Positions 54,325 to 64,000 of a stretch of 64,000 nt of DNA are shown one piece after another (positions within the stretch are counted from its first letter, which is position 1; each line of letters starts with the position of its first letter). The DNA lies in assembly GCA_964034945.1 (NCBI GenBank), contig OZ035960.1:103934933-103998932 (forward strand), written 5' to 3'. A program made the position numbers and the translations under genes. Under the pieces are notes generated by a model that was not told the origin of the DNA, searched no databases, and was given only the letters and a program-made list of their open reading frames with translations. This DNA comes from Chrysopilus asiliformis (lineage: Eukaryota > Arthropoda > Insecta > Diptera > Rhagionidae).

Positions 54325-55485
54325 TGTTCTATACCAAATCTCAATTTTCGGCTTCAATTAGGTTCTCGAGTTCTCAAATGTTTTTGTATAAAAACTTTCA
54401 ACATTATACCCACTTGTATCCATCATATGAGGTTTGGTTATGTAAGAAACGTATCATATCACCGTTAGGTGGATTAAGCTGTATTTTTTTTAATTTTTTA
54501 GCAATATTCTCTACAAGAGTTTTTTGCATTTCAAATCAATTGAAATTTTATATGTAGAGTTGATTTGACACAATTTACCACCAATTTTAAACAGTCCCGT
54601 TTTTGCTTCTAAGTGCGAGCGCACACGCTTCTTCTCGTCGCGGCAACTTTTGGTCCTCAAAATGCCTTTCCGACGTACACGCTTCTTCACTTTTTAGTAG
54701 CAAAAACTTGTGTACAACAAGCTCATTCCTTTATTAGCTAGCACCGAGGCAACATCAATTGCTACAATAGTAACTGCCAACAATAGAAGAATAAGGACTG
54801 GTAATTAGTTATTTACCTACCTACCTGAAAAATAAAACTACCTGCAATTGGGATTTCATTATTTGCATTCAATTTTTGTTTGTTTGGGATATGTTTACGA
54901 GTCGGTGGCTAAGCACCGACTGACTCAATGAAATTACGCACACATGCATGCTGACGTGCTACACGAGCGACTTTGTTTGTGTGCGTAAAAGAAGACGAAA
55001 AGAACACTTTTCGAATGGCGACTTTTCCCCTCTTGCCGCACTCGTTTCTTTCCCACAATTTGGTGAAGTTGCGGCGTGCTGATGACCGAAAGTTGCTCCG
55101 TGTACGCCCATACTAACAAACTGCAAAGAAATTTTTTTTCTCAGTGTACCTACAACGTATCTTATTATGAGCTCCTGCACAATCTTCAAATAAAAAAAAA
55201 AAAAACAAGTAAAAGGATATACGAAATCAAAGTGAGTGCATTAATTAATGAAGTGAGTGTATGGGCTGTTATCAATCGCTACCCTCAAACAGGCTCACTG
55301 CAATTATCTTTTAATCCTTAGAAATTTTTTTTAAAGAAAAAAAGACGCAAACTTTGTACTGAAACGTCAATGTCTCGGTTTTTTTTTGCTTGGGCACAAT
55401 GAGATTTTTTTAAATATATTTTTTTAAAGTAAAAAGCATATGCAAAGAGTTCTCAATCTCTTTTCTGGCACTGGTTTATTATCTC
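54325..55485. other. Sequence with no recognised gene
   Basis: A hairpin GTCGGTG-GCTAAG-CACCGAC is at about 54900-54919. Minus-strand frames at 54934-55189 overlap in two phases and match nothing. The 54615-55130 stretch is GC-richer. Confidence 0.3.
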
Positions 55486-56111
55486 TACACGGTTAAAATT
55501 ATCGGACTAACTTTTAATCCCAATTCTGGAATTTTACATTTTTAAATATTTTTTCTATTAAATTGCCCACCGGTGGTCATTCTTTGAATCACAAAGTAGA
55601 CCGCGTGCTTACGAGCGGGTATTTCTTGGGTGACATTCTGGGACCAACTTTTTTTTATTTTATTTTTATTGATTTATTGCAAGTACATACTACCAATTCC
55701 AAGTAAAATAGGTTTACATCCTGGGATCAAGCTTAATATTTCTCAAAGCTAAATATATGTAAAAGATTCCCACTGGTGGTCATAATGTCTCGAAATGAAA
55801 CACGTACGGGTGGTCACGTTGTCCCACCATCGAAATCCAATAATGACCACCGGTGGTCACTTGGTCTTCTGTTGGAAAATTAAAATGCTCACTGGTGGGC
55901 ACGTGGCGCTCAACCTGTTAAGAAAATAATGCGGTTGATTTAACTTTTAATAAAAGAAGTATTAAAATCAATAACTTATTTGGATTACGTTTTAATAAAA
56001 AAAGATTAAAAAAATAATCTTTCGCGAGATTAAGTTTTAATCTTTTTCTGGTGTGGAATTGTATACAATACCAAAAAGATTAAAATTTAGTCCCAAAATG
56101 TTTACCGTGTA
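55486..56111. mobile_element. MITE with TACACGGTWAA ends, split by a piggyBac-like MITE
   Basis: TACACGGTTAAAATT at 55486 pairs with TACACGGTAAACATT (inverse) ending 56111, with further pairing (GGACTAA, TTTTAATC). Inside, 55566-55917 is a copy of the MITE at 23034 (GGGTGACATTCTGGGACCAA, CCACCGGTGGTCACTTGGTC) whose left end is truncated; TTAA stands at its right end (55918-55921 region). Confidence 0.65.
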
Positions 56112-56182
56112 GTTAAAAATGACTATTTTTGTAATTGAAATGTATTCCCGACACATCATTATAAAATAGTTATTTATAATAA

Positions 56183-56476
56183 TTGTTTTGTCTGCGTGTG
56201 GCGGAGGTGTTAAATAATTTACAAAAATCGCGGGAAATCCCTCAGGATGGAAATTCATTGAAACTGGTGCCCAAGAAATGTGTTTTCACCAAAAATGTCA
56301 AGGTCAAAAATTCTGATGGAACTTACCTACGAATGACAATATTTCCAGAATCATCCATCCGCCAGGCATTTATAAAGCTTTTCTTGTGTAAACAAAAAAA
56401 AATCTCATACTATTTTGTTTTTTTCTTAAAAAAAAACCTTACACAAGTAGAAAAGATTTTCTCACCTGTAAAATAA
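56183..56476 (+). other. Unrecognised open frame of about 97 codons
   Basis: Open, starting with TTG rather than ATG. The first 70 codons look protein-like (VAEVLNNLQKSREIPQDGN, LKLVPKKCVFTKNVKVKN, GTYLRMTIFPES); the last 25 are lysine/phenylalanine runs. An exon could start near 56209 after GTGTGGCGGAG. No family is recognised. Confidence 0.2.
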
Positions 56477-57895
56477 TACCCGGACGACACGTTTCTGTTT
56501 ATCTCGTTTTAATATTCAATTCGCAAAAATAAATTGATCTTCTCGACGTCTTTGCTTGATGTTAATTAATTAGACTGTCTTAACTTTATTAATGTCTGCA
56601 AAGCAATTTACTTTCACATGGAAATACAAGAACACTTGGGGAAAGTACAAAATATACAAAAGGTATTAACCATAGCCCTATAATCCGTCCGACTTACCAC
56701 TCCTGTTTTCTGGTCGCAGAAGCCACTTGGAAGCCGATGGCCCATTTACCTAGATCTCTATCCAATTTTTTATTCGGTCCATGAGTTTGCATTGAGAGAA
56801 TGCGGGGGTGGCTACCGAACCGGTTTGAGGGCTGGTTTTGTTGTTTTGCAATCCCCTAATATCATTGTCAAGATTGTTGAGACGCAAAGGGCTTATCCCA
56901 AAGTGTATACCTTTATTGGAAGTTTTTTTCTTCATCATCTTAGATAACTGGTCACCCCGCAAATTTCCGAAAATAGAAAATTGAATCAACCGCATTGAAC
57001 TTCTTCTTTTTTTTATACCAAAAGGACGTTCATATTTCTTTGCCGTCCTTTGTTTGCGGATGGTTCATCTTTTTGTACCTTTCAACAAGTCTTTTTTCCA
57101 GTTCAGAAATGAAATCGAGATTCCGCATCATTATTTAGAAAAAAGGGAAAAGAAGCTCCTGACGATCGATTTTCTTCGACCCACACAAAATACCCGGAAA
57201 GCTAAAAAAGCTAAGAAGACGAAAAAAAAGAAACAGAATTTTCAAGGAGTTTCAGGGAAGTCAAAATTAATGGAAAGGACATTTGCCTTGGTGGCAACGC
57301 CAACGCGTATTTTTCGTGTCTACACCAGGAATCATCATCATTTAAACAACGCCGAATAGTATATCTACTAAAAGGATGATAAGATAAAAATAGGGCTATT
57401 AAGAAACACGTTAAGGGTGGGTTACACCATCTCAGCGGATAAATGGTTTCAAGTGGGCGAAGAGCAGTTTACGAAAATAACTGATATATTCTTGTATAAC
57501 AATAGAAGGGGATGTCCGACGAATTGCAGATATTGGAGTTCACCTTGATCTGAATTAAGACAAATTGTTCAATTTTTCTACTGTCTTGTTTCTAGATAAA
57601 TTACACTTTTTTATAAAATTTCTTCGAAAGATTAGACGAAAAAATCTTTCTCGGAAAGGTATGAACAGGGACAATTTTTATAAATGATGTCCTTCAACTT
57701 TTCAAAAGCATTTCATATTAAATTTGTCTCGGTGATTTGAAAATGTGAAAAAGGTTTCAGTTGCGAACAGAATTTCACAGAAAAGTCTTAACGATAAGAA
57801 CAGGATTTTTATTACAAAGATTATGTAAGGTTTAAATCCACGATGTCCAATCTTGTTGTCTTTTGCGACCTCGACTTTTGAAATATAGAGTTATA
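56477..57895. other. Sequence with no recognised gene
   Basis: A lysine-rich plus frame (57054-57359) lacks an ATG and matches nothing known. Confidence 0.3.
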
Positions 57896-58375
57896 AACAT
57901 AAGAAAAGCTACAATTGTCAGGGGCCAATCATCAAATACTATATATGAGAACAGGCGAAATTTTTATTTAAACAAATGTATTTGTATGGTAGATGGGGGA
58001 GTACTCCGTTTGTACGCGGAAGAGGGGGGGAGTGGTTCAATTGGGTTTTAATCTATGGATGAGATATGTGAAATTCTATTCTAAGCACATTTTACCTCCA
58101 TAATTTTTTCAATACTATTCACGGTTTTCCACCAAATTGCAAAAAAAAATATTTAGTTTGTATGGGGGAATGGGCCGATTTTGTCCGTTCAAAAACTCAG
58201 CCTTTCTATTTACTAAAAACACAACTGTACAAAATTTTCACCTTATTCCTTAATTTTTTCAAAAGTATGGTATTCACAAACAGACGGACAGACAGACAGC
58301 CAGACATATAGCCAGACAGATAGACAGACGGACATGCTGAAATCAAAATCTTTTGTCATACCAAATATGCTGTGG
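57896..58375 (+). repeat. G1 repeat copy
   Basis: Terminal module CATAAGAAAAGCTACAATTG / TCAGGGGCCAATCATC, two degenerate 140-bp modules, GTACAAAATTTTC, a short GACA/GACG tract (58278-58333) and CATGCTGAAATCAAAATC. Confidence 0.65.
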
Positions 58376-60340
58376 GCGTCCGCAGGAATTTTTCCAGGGG
58401 GGCCAAAAGTTCTTTCATGGGTAAGATTCTTTGACGCGACGCAGCACACGACGCTTCCACTGTAATTTTACCTTTATTCAAGGAATATAAAAAACCAATA
58501 GTCTTTTGAAAATTCGGTTGGGGGGGAAGGGGGGGGGGGGGGGCTCCCCTGTCGTCACCTGCGGACGTGATAAAAATATAAAAATATCGGCTTTGGTCCA
58601 TAGATTATACGGCTTTGGTCCATAGATTATACGGTTGTAGTAAAACTCCTGAAAAAATGTGCCGCAGGCGAAAACTTTTAGTGTTCAGAGTGAAAAACAA
58701 TGGAAAAAACGGATAAAAGAAAAATTAAAGATATTGAAAGTCTCTACAAATGTGCATTTTGTATAAAAAAGTCGTATGCTGTTCACATCAAATATTGTTT
58801 TGGCTTCTGGTGGAACAATTTTCTCAGTCACATATATTAAAATCGTTTCATTTTAGTCAGTCGTGTCAATCTGTTTTTTTTTTTTTTTTTTAGATTTTTT
58901 CTAAAAAGAATCCTGTTTTTTTTTAGAAGTGGGGGGTTTTTTTTATGGATTTTTGTAGCAAGCCATCAGTTTTTTCGTATTGACAAATTTATCAAATATT
59001 TTTATTAAATTTGTTAGAGTTCCCAAAAAATACTGTCTTTTCAATTCGATTAAATTGAAATCGATTTCCATAAATCCAAGTAACGTGCAAATTATTATTA
59101 TTTAGTGAATTTCCTTAAGAACGATATCTATCAGATATTCATTATTTGATACTACGCTTTAACTAAGTGCGCACATTCGAGTTATATACCGTTTATATAT
59201 GCTTGCAGATTTATTTTCAAAGGTATTTTATTCTAATAAGATGTGACACGGGCTTTCGAAATGACATGGTGGAAAATTGTAAACGATTCACAGCTTGTTT
59301 ACTTAGGCAGAAGTGTATTATAGCGATTTCCAAGAAAAGAGGCTTCTGTTAAAAAAAAAAGAAGAAGTTGAATATCATTTTACATCGTGTCGGCGGCATC
59401 TACAAAACACACTTCACATGTAGTCCTTATAAACAAGTGCTACGAAATATGAAAGAGTGTCTACAATATTGAGAAAGGATCAAATAATAGAATCTTTTTT
59501 TTCACAGTCTGTATGATTTTCAAATACCTTGCGTAGGAGCGAATGTCGGGTAGGAGTACGTTATCAACATTATATTTGCTTAAGAGAAACACCTTTAAAG
59601 GAATTATTTCACATCATTGTCAAATAATGTTCTTTGAGTTTCATTAGTGATGCTTTTTAAACTTTCCGCTATCTTAATAAAATTAAGATTTTGCATTTGA
59701 TGCTACATTTATCCATCGATCGTGTGTATTTTTTTACAAAATTTTTGTAGGGAAGAGAGTTTTAATTGAGGGGAAGTAAAATTTACTATGGATGCTGTTT
59801 TGGGGGAAATTCGGGGCCAACACAGAATGTTTTTGGCTGACTGGCGAGTGAAATTTTGAGAAACTCTTTAAACGATGGCATAAACCTCTTTAAACTCTTT
59901 CCACATCCATCGTACTTGCATGATTTGGCACCTCAACCTAGATAACCGTCAAAATCTTTAGTGAAATACGCTTTTTAAAAGCTTTCATTTAGGTTACCTT
60001 CGTATCTGCCTGTGTGTTTGTTTGCCTGTCCCACTTCCACTCATCCGATTGACTTGAAATTTTGCACACATACGTAACTCCAATGACAATACAAAATGTT
60101 CACTACTTCGTCCTTGCAAGGATAATCGGTAAACGTGATTAACCTTTACCTCTAATTTTCCGGAAAAAATCTGGGGGTATTTGGGGATACTGAATCCGAT
60201 TTTGGCCTTAAGAAATCCGTAAAGATAAGGGAAGGTATTGCAAGGATGACGTGATTATCCTTTTCCTCAAATTTTCCGGAAAAAATATCCTCTTGGGGTT
60301 TTTCGGGTGGTTAAATCAGATTCAGGAGTTAAAAAGTCCG
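58376..60340. other. Spacer with G-run and repeat remnants
   Basis: G-rich run at 58520-58543; tandem duplication of GGCTTTGGTCCATAGATTAT at 58589 and 58610; G3-like phrases (TTATCCTT, TTTTCCGGAAAAAAT, GTTTTTCGGG) at about 60115-60350. No gene. Confidence 0.35.
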
Positions 60341-60346
60341 TAAAGC

Positions 60347-60793
60347 TCAATTCAGACTAACGATTGCGATTACGATTGAGCTTCCTCGACCAATGAGATC
60401 GAAGCTTTCATTTTCCTACCGTTGAAAGCGTTGATCTCATTCGTCGAAAAGCAGTAATAGCAATCGTAATCGTAATCGCAATCGTTAAGCCCGAATCAGA
60501 CTAAAGCCCAATTCAGGCTCACGATTGCGATAATGATTGAAGCTTTTCGACCAATGAGATCAAAGCTTTAAATGATAGGATAATGAAGGCTTTGATCTCA
60601 TTGGTTGAGGAAGCTTAATCGTAATCTTTAAGGCCAATTCAAACTAAGCATTACGATTACGAATGCGCTTCTTTGACCAATGAGATCAATTTCCCTATCG
60701 TTGAAAGCTTTCATTTCCCTATCGTTGAAAGCTTTTATTTCATTGGTAGACAAGCTTCAATTGTAATCGCAATCGTTAGTCTGAATTGGGCTT
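60347..60793. repeat. Three adjacent palindromic MITE-like units
   Basis: Units of roughly 130-160 bp start near 60347, 60503 and 60631. Each has inverted ends around CAATTCAGACTAACGATTGC and GATTACGATTGAAGCTT, and a centre with GACCAATGAGATC / GATCTCATTGGT. The array closes with the inverse end GTCTGAATTGGGCTT. Confidence 0.75.
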
Positions 60794-60928
60794 ACGAAGA
60801 TCTAAAAAGCAACGATTATATTCGAAGATTAAAAGGGATAAACAAGCGTGGCGAAAGACAGACGTCATTTCGGATTTTTATTCATACTAATCAAATGCAA
60901 AATGACTAAAAAGCATAAAATTAAATAA

Positions 60929-61123
60929 AAGTTTTTATTTAAAAAAAAATGCACTGAAAAGGAAAAAATAATGTTTTGGGTGCTGTGTTTCAGAAATAAA
61001 AGATAGATAAAAGCATAAAAATAAAATAAATATTTATATCGCTTTTATTTCTGACACACAGCGCCCAAAAAAATATATTTTCCTTTTCAGTGCATTTTTT
61101 TTTAAAAAAAACTTTTTTTTATT
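60929..61123. mobile_element. Foldback element with about 75-bp arms
   Basis: AAAAATGCACTGAAAAGGAA and TGGGTGCTGTGTTTCAGAAA pair with TTTCTGACACACAGCGCCCA and TTCCTTTTCAGTGCATTTTT. The loop lies near 61010-61035. Confidence 0.8.
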
Positions 61124-61338
61124 TATTTTTTTATTTACATTTACTTTAGTCACTCACTGTCAATGACATTTCCTCGTAAAACACAAAAATATTAACATGC
61201 CAAGGATTCATCATCCTTTAGGGTTTTATCAATCTTTTTTTTCTCAACCATCAAATGTTTGCGTTCTCAGATGGAAATATACCTTATATATTTATAATAT
61301 AAATATAAATATATATTTATATAGTTATATAGTTATAG

Positions 61339-61614
61339 TTGCAGGATGACAAAATCGATTTTTATGGCATTTCATTCCGCTATGACTTCTCAAAACTCTT
61401 GCCACCTAATTTTCTAATACTTTATACAGCTGGTGGCGTCGATTGTCCTGAGGTGTTTTCATTCTCGAAATATTTAATGGAAAGCGCCTTGAAAAGCAAA
61501 TATTTGAGAAACCTTTTCCTTCGATTAGACTTATATACCTTAAAATCCGTCAGGTGTTATTGTTTACCGGGTTTATTGATTATTCTATTTGACACCTCAA
61601 TGAAAAAGAACTGA
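61339..61614 (+). other. Unrecognised open frame, 91 codons
   Basis: Open after a weak acceptor (GTTATAGTTGCAG): DDKIDFYGISFRYDFSKLLP, GGVDCPEVFSFSKYLMES, then leucine-rich text. No ATG at the start; not recognised. Confidence 0.2.
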
Positions 61615-61663
61615 ACTCCATTGGAGGTAGTATACAAATTGATTTTTTAAATAAGTCTATATC

Positions 61664-61710
61664 ATATAGAGTATTTGACAGGGACTAGGCAATTGTAGAT
61701 TTTCTAATAT
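61664..61710 (-). repeat. G1 terminal module alone
   Basis: ATATAGAGTATTTGACAGGG then GGCAATTGTAGATTTTC, abutting the start of the G2 copy at 61711. Confidence 0.5.
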
Positions 61711-62181
61711 TTACTTTCTTATACGTAGTATAATAAAGTATTGTATCAATGAAAAATTTCTACCTCTTAATTTTGCTTGAAAATCATTTCCCGTGCATTC
61801 CTGAATTGATTGGAGCATTATTACAAAAATGTCTTTCTGTCAGTATGTGTACAAGATTTCTCAAAAACTAATAGAGCTAGGGCCATGAAACTTTACAGAC
61901 GTGTTTGATCTTGGAATAGGACGGTCCTATCAACGTTTGGTGGAAATCCATTAACCGGAAGTAACCAAAATTGCGGGTTTTTAAAAATCGCCATTTCGTT
62001 TTTCGCAATTTACTCCGAAACTACTCGTTTTAGTAGTCCTTTGTATGACAAAAGTTGGAGACAAAAAAGTCTCCTACATTTTTGACTTTTACTAGAACTT
62101 TGTATCTCAAGCCGTTATCGACGGTATATTATTAATATATTAACGGTTTATTATTTAAAAAAAATCTGTGTTTTTCAATTA

Positions 62182-63258
62182 CAGTAGATATTCGGTATAG
62201 TGACCCCCCAGTATAGTGAATATTCGATATAGTGAACGACCAAATTTATTACATTGATAATTCTAAATAGTGAATTGCGGTAATTTCGAGTACTCGGTGT
62301 AGTGAACGGTTCAAAATTCTTGCTACAAAATGAGATAAAATGTCTGAAAGAGTGGGACAAATTTAGTTACTCTCGTATTGAAATATTTTTTCACCGTTAT
62401 TTTTCCGGATCGCTGTCATTTGTTTTCCATACACGCATACACATTCTTAACGAAAACAACAGTTGGAAATATTTTTCAGGCATTGTTGAAAGTCGGTGAT
62501 TGTGTTAATTATTAGTTATGGCACCTACGCAAAGAAAGCATTTATCGTTGGTTCAAAAATCTAAATTGATTGAAGAATTACAAGTGGTCTAAGTGTAAAA
62601 TCAATTGCTCAGAAGTATGGAGTGGCAAAGTCACCAGTATGTGCCATTATGAACCGAAGAAAGACAATTCTTGCCGCAATTAATAAATTAGGAGCTTCAG
62701 CGAGGAGAAGAACATTGAGAACCGGGGAGCTTCCTCAAATGGAGCGCAAACTTTACAACTGGATCTTGCGTCACCGTAGCAAAAATTTCTCTGTCAGTGG
62801 AGAAATGATCAAAAAAAAGGCAACCCTTCTTCAAGAAAAGATTAAGGAAAATCAGAACAGATTTTATGCTAGTGCAGGATGGCTGCAAAAATTTAAATCC
62901 CGGTGGGGCCTTCGTCTTCTAACAATTTCTGGGGAAAAATGCTGTCAATATTTTTCTAACATGGGCAAAGCAAAATGACGTAGAGTATGAACATATCTTG
63001 ACCCTACAGAAATTAAGGCAGAAGGTTGCCGTTACTTGGGGCAGTCGTCAGATAACGCAAACAAAATTGACACAATTCTTCAAAACGCCTTAAATTTTTG
63101 TATGTAAATAAAAAAATCAATAGATGTGTAAATAAAATATCTATTAGGACACTTTTCTATATAATTCTATAAACAAAGTAACAACTCGATATAATGGAAT
63201 GACTCCATATAGTGAACACCCTTGGTTTTATTCTGTGCACTATATCGAATAGCTACTG
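62182..63258 (+). mobile_element. Tigger/pogo element, internally deleted
   Basis: Inverted ends CAGTAGMTATTCGRTATAG (62182 and, inverse, ending 63258) are flanked by TA (62180-62181 and 63259-63260). CAGT-type ends with TA duplication are typical of pogo/Tigger. TATAGTGAA motifs repeat subterminally (62213, 62229, 62298 and 63208). The sister repeat copies at 2500 and 22877 show the uninterrupted site (GATTATCTC). Confidence 0.9.
62518..63093 (+). pseudogene. Tigger/pogo transposase relic: DNA-binding half and PCNA-binding tail
   Basis: ATG 62518 opens MAPTQRKHLSLVQKSKLIEE, the start of a CENP-B-type helix-turn-helix. A one-base loss near 62582 shifts the frame, which then continues GLSVKSIAQKYGVAKSPVCA. 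A second helix-turn-helix (Tc5/CENP-B type) follows: ERKLYNWILRHRSKNFSVSG, FYASAGWLQKFKSRWGLRLL, TISGEK (to about 62938). There the entire DDE catalytic domain is missing; the sequence jumps, with another frame change, to the C-terminal end (IFLTWAKQNDVEYEHILTLQ, KLRQKVAVTWG) and stops at 63091-63093. The last residues, QTKLTQFF, fit the PCNA-interacting PIP box known from pogo-type transposases. It cannot catalyse transposition; the DNA-binding half alone would need two frame repairs. Confidence 0.85.
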
Positions 63259-63628
63259 TATCTCCAAAAAAACGGGTTTTTGGTGGTTTTATGTATAAGG
63301 TGTATTGAAGAGAATAATGTTTGTCATAATTTTTTCTGCTACCGTTATGCGATATTTTTTTTACCGTTATCGAGATATTAAAAATTAAAAAAAAATATTT
63401 TTGTGAATTCCTTGGAAACTAACGGTTTTTCAGAAAAACAGTTAATAGCAGAATTAAAGATATTAAAATTATCTACATATTTGCCTTTTACCATAAATCG
63501 ATATCTTTTACCGTTATCGAGATATTTCAGATTTTGTAAAACTAAAATTCATATTTTTATAGATATAAAGAAAAATTTAATTCGTCAAGTTATAGACAAT
63601 CGTAAATTGCGGAACAAGGTAGATATTG

Positions 63629-63825
63629 CACAGAGCTTCTATAGAACAGAGGTTAAAATCACACTGAGCGACAAAAATATGGCGTGAAATATGGGATTTT
63701 ATCATTAGCTCAAAAGCTTTACGAAAGCTTTTTTCTGCTTATGCTAATGATAAAGTCCCATATTTCACGCCATATTTTTTGTCGCTCAGTGTCAATTTTA
63801 ACCTCTGTTCTATAGAAGCTCTGTG
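63629..63825. mobile_element. 197-bp foldback element with about 80-bp arms
   Basis: CACAGAGCTTCTATAGAACA, CACTGAGCGACAAAAATATG and GGCGTGAAATATGGGA pair with their complements up to 63825. The loop region near 63713-63735 holds AAGCTTT palindromes. Confidence 0.85.
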
Positions 63826-64000
63826 GATATTGTATAAGAAAGTAAAGTGCTGTTCAAATCAGATATTTTTAAATCAAAATTAAGACGTCTATTTCATACG
63901 CAGGCCCAAGATAGGTTTAACAAAACCTGAAGCGGACTTACTATGACGAGCTTAAAAGGAAGGTGTCAGTTCAAAGATAATTAGCCGCTAGTCTATTAGT
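63826..64000. other. Window end, nothing recognised
   Basis: No supported feature. Confidence 0.4.

Larger units (their letters stand above)
61711..63560 (+). repeat. G2 repeat, copy 3, split by a Tigger element
   Basis: Starts TTACTTTCTTATACGTAGTA. Its microsatellite is only GTCTTTCTGTCAGTATGTGT (61831-61850), and homology to copy 1 continues on both sides of the Tigger insertion (break at TTA|TCTCC, 62180/63259). The right part repeats CTTTTACCGTTATCGAGATA. Confidence 0.7.

Overview
This is eukaryotic nuclear DNA, almost certainly from an insect and most likely a fly (Diptera). The grounds are: an AT-rich, gene-poor sequence; spliced genes, one with a 68-nt intron; a start context of the fly type (ACAAAATG); many cut-and-paste DNA transposons and MITEs; and abundant dispersed repeats with a (GTCY)n core like the mini-me / DINE-1 (Helentron-related) elements known from dipterans. 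No bacterial features, CRISPR array, tRNA or rRNA gene was found. The species cannot be named from the sequence.

Only a small part of the window looks like host gene. At 1125-1389 (minus) two short exons joined by a 68-nt intron encode the start of a C2-domain protein resembling the N-terminus of the centriolar protein CEP120; that gene runs off the left edge. At 16828-16880 (plus) a short first coding exon (MQRREGRESRENRDRQTG) ends in a strong splice donor; most of the rest of the window may be a very long repeat-filled intron of this gene. Possible upstream non-coding exons or promoters lie at 5141-6540, 11335-11800, 15250 and 28301-29368. All are inference.

The rest is a nest of transposable elements. 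Insertions defined by target-site duplications are a hAT element (3926-5132, 8-bp duplication), two PIF/Harbinger elements one inside the other (8217-9678 and 8882-9613, TAA and TTA), a Harbinger-type MITE (12477-12873, TAA), three piggyBac-like MITEs (23034-23393, 25474-25605, 42167-42511, TTAA) and an internally deleted Tigger/pogo element (62182-63258, TA). A decayed mariner (33266-34600) is split by a MITE. Foldback elements stand at 34613, 35209, 39293, 40230, 51813, 54135, 60347 (a triplet), 60929 and 63629.

Three dispersed families carry tetra/octanucleotide arrays. Family G1 has a GACA/GACG core, a purine-rich 140-bp subrepeat and a shared terminal module. Family G2 is at 2500, 22877 and 61711. 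Family G3 is at 12950 and 44276. In both G2 and G3 one copy has only two to four repeat units where a sister copy has about 390 or 1,500 bp, so the birth and growth of a satellite can be read inside one locus. The 13.5-15.0 kb array also holds an apparently exact 480-bp higher-order duplication. These satellite-seeding elements, and sister copies that serve as empty sites for dating insertions, are the most interesting content. No defence system or other novel protein machinery was found.
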